Shown in pieces: positions 18,243 through 25,186 of a DNA stretch of 64,000 nucleotides. Numbering within the stretch: the first letter of the stretch is position 1; every line of letters begins with the position of its first letter. The position numbers were made by a program, and so were the translations under genes. The notes beneath the pieces are model-generated. The model did not search any database, was not told the DNA's origin, and saw only the letters and a list, made by a program, of their open reading frames with translations. Location of the stretch: positions 62,001 to 126,000 of the forward strand of contig NZ_JACSZW010000002.1 of NCBI RefSeq assembly GCF_014472395.1, written 5' to 3'. The stretch comes from Pedobacter sp. N36a. Lineage in GTDB: Bacteria > Bacteroidota > Bacteroidia > Sphingobacteriales > Sphingobacteriaceae.

Positions 18243-18308
18243 AAATCCGGACACTGCAATCTTTCAATTTAGGAGGAAACGAAAACAGGATTGGCGGAGT
18301 CCGGATTT
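18243..18308. repeat. Spaced 10-base inverted repeat
   Basis: AAATCCGGAC (18243-18252) and GTCCGGATTT (18299-18308) are perfect complements separated by 46 bases, in the 271-base gap between the DUF6799-like gene and a histidine kinase gene. It could be a large stem of a small RNA or a remnant; nothing else was seen in the gap. Confidence 0.35.
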
Positions 18309-18454
18309 GGTTATCAGTGAAATAAACACAATTCTCTAGGAATATGGGGATGGAATGCTTAATTCAGCGCTGAACAAAATGAATATTTGCTAAACTTTAG
18401 TAAATTTAGTGCTAGGGAGCGAGATAAATCGCAAATAAGCTAGCAACATAGGGT

Positions 18455-19552
18455 ATGACATCTAAAATAAATAATCAAAATGGTTTTTTTCAGGATAGGT
18501 TTGATACTGAACCTTTTTTTGAAGTTTCCCAGGATTTGATGTGCATAGCCGGCTTTGATGGCTACTTTAAACGAATTAATCCTGCAGTATCTAAACTTTT
18601 AGGATATTCGGATGAAGAGTTGTTTTCAAGACCAATTAATGATTTTGTCTATGAAGAAGATCAGCATATGACAGAGGACCATCGAACCGATCTCAGGGAA
18701 AATATTCCACTATTAAATTTTGAAAATCGTTATGTAACTAAGCAGGGTGAAGTAATATGGCTATCATGGACATCAATTCCTGTTAGGGAATCGAAGCTAG
18801 TCTATGCCGTTGCCAAGAATATAACACATAAAAAGAAAATTGAAGAAGAACGCAGCCAACTTTTGATCAGTCTTTCCAAGATCAATGAAGAGCTGCAGCA
18901 TTTGACTCAAATGGCCTCCCATGATTTGAGGGCACCTGTAAATAATTTGCTGGCCTTGTTCAACCTTTTAGATGTTGCTAAAGTTGAGGACAAGGGCACT
19001 ATCGAACTCATCAATGTATTACAGTCAACAACAGAGGAATTGAAGGGCCGCTTAAATTACTATCTGGATGCGGCCTGTCAAAAAAAGAGTGTGCATGTGC
19101 CGACAGAAAATTTGAATCTTCAGCACTCGTTGAACGCTGTCTTTTATTCTATTAATTCTTTGATATCAGACTCTAAGGCGCTCATTAATATTGATTTTTC
19201 TGCATTCGATACGATCAATTTTAATAAGGTTTATATGGATAGTATATTCCTGAATTTGATTACCAACTCAATTAAGTATACCAAGCCGGGGATTTACCCT
19301 GATATTTCGATTGCAACAAAAAGAGTAAATGGCCATCGGCAATTGATTTTTAAGGATAAGGGTTTGGGTTTTGATATGGAAAACGTGAAGCACAAGGTAT
19401 TTGGGCTGCATCAGACATTCCACGATCATGCAGAGAGTAAAGGTGTTGGTCTTTTCTTGATCTATAACCATATTAATAGTTTAGGAGGACATATTGAGGT
19501 CGAAAGTAAGGTGAATGAAGGGGTGAAGTTTGTGCTGACTTTTAAGGATTAA
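18455..19552 (+). CDS. PAS-domain sensor histidine kinase
   Basis: 365 residues, no membrane segment, so a cytoplasmic sensor. A PAS fold covers about residues 18-130 (MCIAGFDGYFKRINPAVSKLLGYS..., then the PAC strand VIWLSWTSIPV). A short coiled linker leads to the HisKA helix with H156 in MASHDLRAPVNN. The HATPase domain has an N box (LITNSIKYT), G1 (DKGLGFD) and a G2 box GVGLFLI, somewhat altered from GxGLGL as in the HWE/phytochrome-like kinases of this phylum. No receiver or regulator gene is adjacent. Start ATG at 18455 follows a noncoding gap. Confidence 0.92.
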   Translation: MTSKINNQNGFFQDRFDTEPFFEVSQDLMCIAGFDGYFKRINPAVSKLLGYSDEELFSRPINDFVYEEDQHMTEDHRTDLRENIPLLNFENRYVTKQGEVIWLSWTSIPVRESKLVYAVAKNITHKKKIEEERSQLLISLSKINEELQHLTQMASHDLRAPVNNLLALFNLLDVAKVEDKGTIELINVLQSTTEELKGRLNYYLDAACQKKSVHVPTENLNLQHSLNAVFYSINSLISDSKALINIDFSAFDTINFNKVYMDSIFLNLITNSIKYTKPGIYPDISIATKRVNGHRQLIFKDKGLGFDMENVKHKVFGLHQTFHDHAESKGVGLFLIYNHINSLGGHIEVESKVNEGVKFVLTFKD

Positions 19553-19559
19553 GGAAAAA

Positions 19560-19911
19560 CCCTGACATTTTATCGATTATACGAAAGAAGGATTGCCGGA
19601 ACTTCGCTGGGAAACCCAATCGGTGAAGCTAGTGGATTTAAATAATGATGGAATTATGAATTTAATGATGGAAAAGGACTTTTACCGAACAGCCGGAAAA
19701 GCTGGAATTGAAAGTTCCGCTGCATACCAGTTAAGTGCTGACCTTTGATGTAAATAGCGACCAGCATCCGGATATTCTGTTTCTTAACTTAACAAGTAAT
19801 GGTGCTGCATTTGAGAAAGACCCTACCGCCCGTTAACTGAGCAATGATGGTATCCTGGATCTTTTTATCGGTCAATGGGGAACACAGGCAAGATTGCTTT
19901 TGGGAAAATAA
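19560..19911 (+). pseudogene. Remnant of a VCBS/FG-GAP repeat protein
   Basis: Three blocks with the calcium-loop pattern of VCBS/FG-GAP repeats occur in order but are broken by stops and a frameshift: LVDLNNDGIMNLMM (from 19632), FDVNSDQHPDILFLN (from 19744, another frame) and LSNDGILDLFIGQWG (from 19837). Each matches D-x-N-x-D-G-x-x-D. Together they are the relic of a beta-propeller protein, a class often encoded beside SusCD systems. No start or signal peptide remains. The rest of the gap up to 20085 shows no further coding signal. Confidence 0.65.
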
Positions 19912-20085
19912 CTAAGTGTTGCTTCCTTAAACCACAAAGTGTGGCATATCTCTACAGTTGAAATCTGATTTTATTTTGTAACTACCTCTTTTTCAGTTGT
20001 GTGCCAAAGAGGGTCATTCATGGCACTATTATGAACATTAGTATTAGTATAATTAACAAGAATATTTAACACTAATATATAAGTT

Positions 20086-20397
20086 ATGAAAAAGATCATT
20101 TTATCAGCAGCATTTTTAGCATTCGCATCAATCACAGCAGTAAACGCATCAGAAGTAAAAAGTCCAGTAGCTATTACTGTGAAACAAGATAGTACAACTA
20201 AAGTTCCGGTTGAATTGAAAGATCTTCCAGAAGCAGTACAAACTACATTGCAAAGTGAACCAGTTAAAGCATGGACTCCAGTAGCCGCTTTCCTGGTAAC
20301 GAATGCAGACAAAACTAAATATTACCAAATCGATGTGAAAAAAGACGCAGAAGCGGCTTCTATCAAAATCGCAGAAGATGGTAAAGTAGTTCAATAG
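20086..20397 (+). CDS. Small secreted PepSY-like protein
   Basis: 103 residues. The signal peptide (MKKIILSAAFLAFASITAVNA) is followed by one small alpha/beta domain: VPVELKDLPEAVQTTLQSE, then a strand with KYYQIDV and a closing ASIKIAEDGKVV. This resembles the PepSY-like (DUF2874-type) periplasmic proteins of Bacteroidota, whose function is unclear. It is a single gene with its own strong terminator. Confidence 0.75.
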   Translation: MKKIILSAAFLAFASITAVNASEVKSPVAITVKQDSTTKVPVELKDLPEAVQTTLQSEPVKAWTPVAAFLVTNADKTKYYQIDVKKDAEAASIKIAEDGKVVQ

Positions 20398-20444
20398 TTA
20401 TATTGAATCCCCAATTGTCTAAAATAAAGGCTGTCAAGCCAATC

Positions 20445-20484
20445 AGGAGGCTGTATCATATAATATGATTAGCCTCCTTTTTTT
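20445..20484 (+). terminator. Rho-independent terminator
   Basis: AGGAGGCT (20445-20452) pairs with AGCCTCCT (20471-20478); an inner stem ATCATAT/ATATGAT extends it, and a T-rich tract follows (to 20484). It lies 48 bases after the PepSY-like gene. Confidence 0.9.
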
Positions 20485-20567
20485 ATTGGCGTCAACTTCC
20501 TTGATTTGCTTACAAGCTTCAGGGCTTTGCATACATGCGCATGATTTGGCTCACCGACCTTTAGATC

Positions 20568-20699
20568 ATGGAAATAAAACAAATAGCATTGGGCAGCCAG
20601 GGTTTGGTTGTGCCTGTGATCGGCCTGGGCTGTATGGGCATGACGGGTTTTGAAAAGGCGAATATGTATGGTCCTGCTGATGAGCACTGTCTCCAGTAA
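20568..20699 (+). pseudogene. Aldo/keto reductase, N-terminal fragment
   Basis: From the ATG at 20568 the 43 codons read MEIKQIALGSQGL, VVPVIGLGCMGMTGF and MYGPADE, which is the start of a YajO/Tas-like aldo/keto reductase (strand one plus the GLGCMGM loop). After ADE the match ends abruptly and a stop follows within five codons. The barrel, the catalytic Tyr/Lys/His and the NADPH site are absent, so only about one eighth of the gene remains. The 234 bases after it hold nothing recognisable apart from a promoter-like element just before the next gene. Confidence 0.8.
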
Positions 20700-20921
20700 A
20701 TGCTTAGCCCAAAAAATCTGGAGGATAAGTTCTCTGAGCGTATTTCAAGTCTATTTCTTTTAAAAAGGCTTATGTTCAATAAAAGAATAATTTTAAGCGT
20801 TTTCTCTTCATCTATTTTTGATTAAAATTTTAATTAAAGATACGATTTCCTGCTTTTAATCGGATCAAAATTGAAGGGTTGAAGCTCCTTATCGGTTAGG
20901 TAAGTTTTAACGCTTTGTTCT

Positions 20922-20929
20922 TATATTTG
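20922..20929 (+). promoter_or_regulatory. Promoter-like -7 element close to the start codon
   Basis: TATATTTG fits the Bacteroidota -7 consensus TAnnTTTG and lies only 4 bases before the ATG at 20934. If used, transcription would start at or beside the start codon. No convincing -33 TTTG was seen at the right distance. Confidence 0.4.
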
Positions 20930-20933
20930 AGCT

Positions 20934-21224
20934 ATGATTGATATAAAAGATTTCAAACAATCGCTAAAAGATCAGCGCTTACCTGCTGATTTGCCTTCAT
21001 ATTTAAAAGCGCTTTGGTACGACGGAACAGGGAATTGGAAAACAGCACACGATGTAATTGACCAGTTGACAGACCCGCGTTCAGCTCATATTCATGCGTA
21101 CCTGCATCGCAAGGAAGGCGACATTTGGAATGCAGATTACTGGTATAAAAGAGCGGGGAAGAAAAGGCCAGAGCTGTCGCTGGAGAAAGAATGGGAAATG
21201 CTGATCAAGGAATATTGTCTGTAA
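20934..21224 (+). CDS. Small conserved hypothetical protein
   Basis: 96 residues, cytoplasmic, helical, with many Trp/Tyr/His residues: LKALWYDGTGNWKTAHDVIDQL, then HAYLHRKEGDIWNADYWYKRAGK. The helix-turn-helix-like repeats of aromatic residues suggest a TPR-like or four-helix fold. I know the pattern as a conserved uncharacterised protein but cannot assign a function. It is followed after 54 bases by a DUF1801 protein gene on the same strand. Confidence 0.75.
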   Translation: MIDIKDFKQSLKDQRLPADLPSYLKALWYDGTGNWKTAHDVIDQLTDPRSAHIHAYLHRKEGDIWNADYWYKRAGKKRPELSLEKEWEMLIKEYCL

Positions 21225-21278
21225 TCTGGTCAAACAACATTTTCAGGAAAAAGGAACATCATCCAAAAAATAACCCGA

Positions 21279-21674
21279 ATGAATAAAGACATCAGCGCTT
21301 ATAATGAATCGCAATCGGTCGCAGATCGGGAAATATGTAAGGTATTGTCGGCAGAAATCAACAGCAAATTAGCTGATGAAGAAAGTAAAATCTGGCATGC
21401 GCATCCCGTATGGTTTATAGATGGTAACCCAATTGCAGGTTATAGCAAACTGAAAGCGGGCATCCGTTTGATGTTCTGGAGCGGTGCTGATTTCGAGGAA
21501 CCGGAACTAAAGATAGGCACTGGGAAATTTAAGGATGCCTCAATTACCTATACCGCTGTTGAGCAAATCAACACCGCTGACCTGGCACGCTGGCTTGAAA
21601 AATCTAAAACCATACAGTGGGACTATAAAAACATCATTAAAAGAAAAGGTGTTTTATTGCGATTGCCCCTTTAA
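21279..21674 (+). CDS. DUF1801-family protein
   Basis: 131 residues, no signal. The YdhG/DUF1801 fold is suggested by WHAHPVWFIDGNPIAGYSKLKAGIRLMFWSG in the middle, where a substrate-like cavity is lined by aromatic residues, and by a final strand with KGVLLRLP. Members are small cytoplasmic proteins of unknown function. It probably shares a transcript with the gene 54 bases upstream. Confidence 0.75.
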   Translation: MNKDISAYNESQSVADREICKVLSAEINSKLADEESKIWHAHPVWFIDGNPIAGYSKLKAGIRLMFWSGADFEEPELKIGTGKFKDASITYTAVEQINTADLARWLEKSKTIQWDYKNIIKRKGVLLRLPL

Positions 21675-21753
21675 ATCGCTTATTTAATTGTTCTAAATTT
21701 CTACGCTATACTTATTTAAATCAACATTCATCGAACAACAATAGGAATTACAT

Positions 21754-22005
21754 GAGGTTATATTTTGGCTGACAGAATATGATCAGCAAAGTCTTTAGCA
21801 AATCATCGACAATAAAACAGACTTTGAAACTTTCTTTGCTCAGGCACCGCAATTAAACCCAAATGTTCCAAAAATTACTGGTGTCATCTTCGGTTACCGC
21901 GTAGAAGAAATCGAAAACCAGCGGATGCAAAAGATCCGTTATCTGGATCAGCTGGTGGAGGAATTGCCAAGGCGAAAAGCCATGGAAAAGATGCTGCGGA
22001 AATAA
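21754..22005 (+). pseudogene. DUF2200-family remnant with internal amber stop
   Basis: 83 codons in one frame read WLTEYDQQSL-stop-QIIDNKTDFETFF, then APQLNPNVPKITGVIFGYRV and EEIENQRMQKIRYLDQLVEEL to a natural end. This is the C-terminal two thirds of a DUF2200 protein. The N-terminal third and start codon are missing, and a TAG interrupts the frame near residue 15 of the fragment. The body is otherwise intact, so the loss looks recent. It fills most of the 403-base gap between the DUF1801 gene and the small gene at 22078. Confidence 0.82.
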
Positions 22006-22065
22006 AATAAAAGAAATATATTCAGGTAAATAAACGTAAACACAATAAAAGCGCATTTCTTACGC

Positions 22066-22073
22066 TATAATTG
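22066..22073 (+). promoter_or_regulatory. Promoter-like -7 element close to the start codon
   Basis: TATAATTG (one mismatch to TAnnTTTG) lies 4 bases before the ATG at 22078, the same spacing as at the gene at 20934. Confidence 0.35.
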
Positions 22074-22077
22074 CACT

Positions 22078-22308
22078 ATGAATTTACCAATGCGCATCAC
22101 TTTTGATGAAAGAGACTATACTTACGTTGTTTTAACAAAGGGAATAACTAAAGAAACTACTGCAATTGAGATTAACCTAAATGATATCGAATATCAATTG
22201 GTTTGCAATCCAAAAGGGGATTGGGATGTAGTTGATGCAACTGTAAACAATCATCCTGGACTACTTAAGGCTATCGGAAGAAACATCAAACTTCGCTATA
22301 GATTATAA
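22078..22308 (+). CDS. Small beta-rich hypothetical protein
   Basis: 76 residues, cytoplasmic. Strands MRITFDERDYTYVVL and AIEINLNDIEYQLVCN are followed by WDVVDA and a C-terminal LLKAIGRNIKLRY. The order of strands, a central Trp and a final IG-x-x-I segment resembles the two small proteins at 16968 and 17360, so a distant relationship is possible. No function can be assigned. Confidence 0.62.
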   Translation: MNLPMRITFDERDYTYVVLTKGITKETTAIEINLNDIEYQLVCNPKGDWDVVDATVNNHPGLLKAIGRNIKLRYRL

Positions 22309-22316
22309 AAAAAATG

Positions 22317-22560
22317 CTAGACTATTTTCCTGGTTGAAGCGCTATAAATTAACTCAGCATCGATCACTGTTCTGCTTAAGGCATCGCTGTCTTTGATTTT
22401 TCTAGAATCAAGCCGGCAGCAATTTCTCCCATTTGAGTTAGTGGCTGTTCCACGCTGGTAATTGAGGGTGTACAAGGCTGGCCAATTCAGTTTCTGAGAA
22501 ACTTGCGATTGAAACTTCTTCAGCGATTCTGATAGCGATCATCATTGGCGGTTGCTTTTG
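22317..22560 (-). pseudogene. LacI-family regulator, decayed C-terminal end
   Basis: On the minus strand three frames carry successive parts of the effector-binding domain of a LacI/PurR-type repressor: ATANDD, then RIAEEVSIASFSETELASLVHPQL, then SVEQPLTQMGEIAAGLILEK, then SDALSRTVIDAELIYSASTRK. The order and spacing fit the family C-terminus (IASFSD..., TSVEQP...MG..AA.LLL). At least two frameshifts and an internal deletion separate them. The DNA-binding domain is gone. It lies directly upstream of, and divergent from, the PfkB sugar kinase gene and was probably its former local regulator. Confidence 0.8.
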
Positions 22561-22669
22561 GCTCTTGGAGATGGACACTCACTGTAATTTGTGAGTTGTT
22601 AATGCTATCTTATGCTTTATTTGGATCCCGTATCAGCGTCAGGGACCTGATCAATTAAACAATAATCAA

Positions 22670-23566
22670 ATGGAAATAAAGAAAATAAAAATAGCTTGTT
22701 TTGGTGAAGTCCTATGGGATATCTTTCCCGGAGGTCAGCGAAGGGCAGGGGGAGCGCCATTTAATGTGGCGTATCACCTTTTCAAAATGGGCGTTGAAGT
22801 CAACATGATCAGCAGTGTTGGGAAGGATGACCTTGGTGAGGAATTACTGCATAAAATTAAAAACTGGAACATTTCAACGGAGGGCATTCAGGTTGATCCT
22901 TTGCATCCGACCAGTACGGTGATCGCTTCTTTGGACGAAAACAATGATGCACATTATGAGATCGTAGAAAACGTAGCCTGGGATTTTATTGAAGTCCGTC
23001 CGAAAGATCAAGAAAAGTTAAGCAGTACAGATGCCCTGGTTTTTGGAAGTCTGGTGACCCGAAATGAAAGGTCGAGAAATACCCTGTTTGAATTGATCGA
23101 GGCCAGTGCTTATCATGTATTTGATATTAACCTGAGGCCACCGCATTACGATGTGAATGTGATCAAAGATCTGCTGCATAAAACACAATTGGCCAAGTTC
23201 AATAAGGCAGAACTGCGCATGATGCTCGATTTTCTTGGCAAAAGCTACCGCACGGAAAACGATGCAGTCAGGTATTTGCAGGATACCTTTGATTTGCAGG
23301 AGATCATCATCTCTAAAGGAAGTAAGGGGGCACTTTACGCTCATGGGGACGACTTCTACTTATGCCCGGCAATATCCATTGAAGTAAAAGATACTGTTGG
23401 GAGCGGTGATTCTTTTCTGGCTGGATTTCTGTCTAAAAGATTTGAAAATGGCGCATCTGCACAGCAGATCATGCAGCAAGCAGTTTCATTAGGCGCTTTT
23501 ATTACGGCACGTGAGGGCGCTTGTCCTGAATACTCATTAGAAGATTTCTTGCTTTTTCAGGGATAG
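22670..23566 (+). CDS. PfkB-family carbohydrate kinase, probable fructokinase
   Basis: 298 residues. The N-terminal ribokinase-type sugar-binding region is visible (FGEVLWDIFPGG, then GGAPFNVAYHL), and the C-terminal PfkB signature DTVGSGDSF holds the catalytic base D247 and the anion-hole glycines. The substrate is probably fructose by overall resemblance, but other sugars are possible. It phosphorylates its sugar with ATP in the cytoplasm. No transporter or hydrolase is next to it; a decayed LacI-type regulator lies upstream, so the gene may be what is left of a sugar locus. Confidence 0.88.
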   Translation: MEIKKIKIACFGEVLWDIFPGGQRRAGGAPFNVAYHLFKMGVEVNMISSVGKDDLGEELLHKIKNWNISTEGIQVDPLHPTSTVIASLDENNDAHYEIVENVAWDFIEVRPKDQEKLSSTDALVFGSLVTRNERSRNTLFELIEASAYHVFDINLRPPHYDVNVIKDLLHKTQLAKFNKAELRMMLDFLGKSYRTENDAVRYLQDTFDLQEIIISKGSKGALYAHGDDFYLCPAISIEVKDTVGSGDSFLAGFLSKRFENGASAQQIMQQAVSLGAFITAREGACPEYSLEDFLLFQG

Positions 23567-23746
23567 TCATGATACTAAAAATATACCAGCTCCGGTGCTT
23601 TTACCATTTGTAAAACGCCATTTTTCTAGAACATCAAAACCTGCGATTAAAGTTCCTCTCCATAACATTTGTCGTTTTTATAAAAATAGACCCTACATCC
23701 GCTGTTTACCATAGCATCAAAATGTAATGACAACCGAAATTTCAAA

Positions 23747-24130
23747 ATGACAATAGCCGAAAAAATCAATAAATCGGAAACACATGTTTTTAAGGTGGTG
23801 TTTCCTGATACGACCAACCACCACAATACCATGTTTGGCGGAAGAATATTAATGATGATGACCGAGACCGCCTTTATGACGGCAACGCGGTTCAGCCGGA
23901 AAAACTTTGTGCTGGTCAGCAGTGGTCAAATTGATTTCACCAAGCCCATTCCTGCCGGTATGCTGGTGGAATTGGTGGGGCGGGTTCAACGTATCGGGAA
24001 TACCAGTATTACGATACAGGTGGAGGTTTATTTAGAGAAGATGAGCGAAGAGTTCAGAGAAAAAGTAGTGAGCGGTGCTTTTACTTTAGTCGCCATTGGA
24101 GAAGACCATGAGCCCATTTCAATTGGTTAA
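23747..24130 (+). CDS. Acyl-CoA thioesterase, hot-dog fold (YciA-like)
   Basis: 127 residues, one hot-dog domain. The conserved start of the family is clear: VFPDTTNHHNTMFGGRILMMM, with the Asn/His/Gly cluster and a following helix (ETAFMTATRF). FVLVSSGQIDFTKPIPAG is the usual central strand pair. It hydrolyses acyl-CoA to free acid and CoA in the cytoplasm; chain-length preference cannot be read. It has a likely hairpin after it, shared with the convergent Lrp gene. Confidence 0.88.
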   Translation: MTIAEKINKSETHVFKVVFPDTTNHHNTMFGGRILMMMTETAFMTATRFSRKNFVLVSSGQIDFTKPIPAGMLVELVGRVQRIGNTSITIQVEVYLEKMSEEFREKVVSGAFTLVAIGEDHEPISIG

Positions 24131-24170
24131 AAAATAGTCGGCTAATTAATGGCTAGTAAAAAGAATATTG

Positions 24171-24194
24171 CAGCCCGGATATCATGCCGGGCTG
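24171..24194. terminator. Hairpin between convergent genes
   Basis: CAGCCCGG pairs with CCGGGCTG around an 8-base loop, between the thioesterase and the Lrp-type gene. It is GC-rich but lacks a clear T run on either side. Confidence 0.55.
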
Positions 24195-24199
24195 TATGC

Positions 24200-24661
24200 T
24201 TAAAAATTAATATTGTAAGAGTTCTTGATCTCTGCCATGGCAAAAGTACTGTGTGTACTTCCGATACTTTTAACCGATCCCAGTTTGTTAAAAACAAAAT
24301 CCTGGTAGTGTTTCATATCCCTAGCATAGACTTTTAATATAAAGTCATAATCCCCCGAAATGTTGTAACACTCTACGACTTCATCAATCTTTAGAATATC
24401 TTCTACAAAGCGGTGACCGATCTTTCTATCGTGCTGTTTGAGTTTGATGTTGCAGAAAACAATAAAGCCCTGGTTGAATTTTTCAGCATCCAGTACTGCA
24501 ATGTATTTTTTGATAAATCCGGTACTTTCCAGCCTTTTTATTCGCTCAAAAACAGGCGAGGTGGAGAGGTTTACCTTAGCGGCGAGCTCTTTTACAGTGT
24601 AATTTGAATTGTCGCCTAATATCTTTAATAGCAGCAAATCTGTTTCATCCAATTCTTCCAT
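24200..24661 (-). CDS. Lrp/AsnC-family transcriptional regulator
   Basis: 153 residues. The N-terminal winged helix-turn-helix is typical (DETDLLLLKILGDN, then TVKELAAKVNLSTSPVFERI). The C-terminal RAM (ligand-binding) domain follows, with GDYDFILKVYARDM as its characteristic strand. Such proteins control amino-acid metabolism as dimers or octamers. The gene is divergent from the metE leader (526 bases upstream), so it could influence methionine genes, but no operator was identified. Confidence 0.93.
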   Translation of the reverse strand: MEELDETDLLLLKILGDNSNYTVKELAAKVNLSTSPVFERIKRLESTGFIKKYIAVLDAEKFNQGFIVFCNIKLKQHDRKIGHRFVEDILKIDEVVECYNISGDYDFILKVYARDMKHYQDFVFNKLGSVKSIGSTHSTFAMAEIKNSYNINF

Positions 24662-24852
24662 AGCATATTTTCCCTTTAGGGTAGTAAAAATAGCAACTTA
24701 AAAGGATATTGTGCTTTAAAATTTAAGAAAAAAAGCTGATTATACTTATTTAATACTGTTTATAAAGATATATAATCTGTGTATGTACATTTGTTTAGCA
24801 TTTAGTCCCTGTAGGGGGCTGGATCACAAACAATAGTTCTTTTCTATACTTT

Positions 24853-25036
24853 ATCTACCGGAAAAGGTTTCCGATGAAAATCGGAATTAAAAGGGAACCG
24901 TGTGAAAATCACGGACTGTCGCGCAACTGTAAGTAACCACATAGTTTCTGCCAAAATAGGTCCACTGTCTTTTGATAAAGATGGGAAGGACGGCTGAAAT
25001 GTTACAAGTCAGGAGACCTGCCGATTCTGGAAAGAC
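24853..25036 (+). ncRNA. Cobalamin riboswitch controlling metE
   Basis: The leader upstream of metE contains the conserved cobalamin-riboswitch elements in order: AAAAGGGAA with a following GTGTGAAAATCAC stem, the C-G-C-AACTGTAAG segment, CCACTGT, GGGAAGG, and the B12 box AGTCAGGAGACCTGCC at about 25008-25023. The placement fits established biology: MetE is the cobalamin-independent methionine synthase, and adenosyl- or methyl-cobalamin binding shuts it off when the B12-dependent MetH can work. About 150 bases remain between the aptamer and the ATG for an expression platform, in which I see no clean terminator. Ends are approximate. Confidence 0.93.
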
Positions 25037-25186
25037 AATGCTTTCGCGAATTAAAGTAAATGATCTGATGATTTTGAGACTGGAAATTAGCCGGTCCGGA
25101 GGATACAGTATGCCCTTTTTTTGTGAAGCACTTTGAAGTCTGGCAAAAGCAATTTAAAAGTTTTACTAATTAAATCTTTTTAAGAA

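Noticed and set aside
17836..18267. Long minus-strand frames opposite the Met-rich gene
   Set aside because: Antisense of ATG-rich repeats gives His/Phe-rich frames without signal or domain; shadows of the real gene.
20465..20653. 62-codon open frame starting in the terminator
   Set aside because: It begins inside the terminator stem and overlaps the aldo/keto reductase remnant in another frame; composition is not protein-like.
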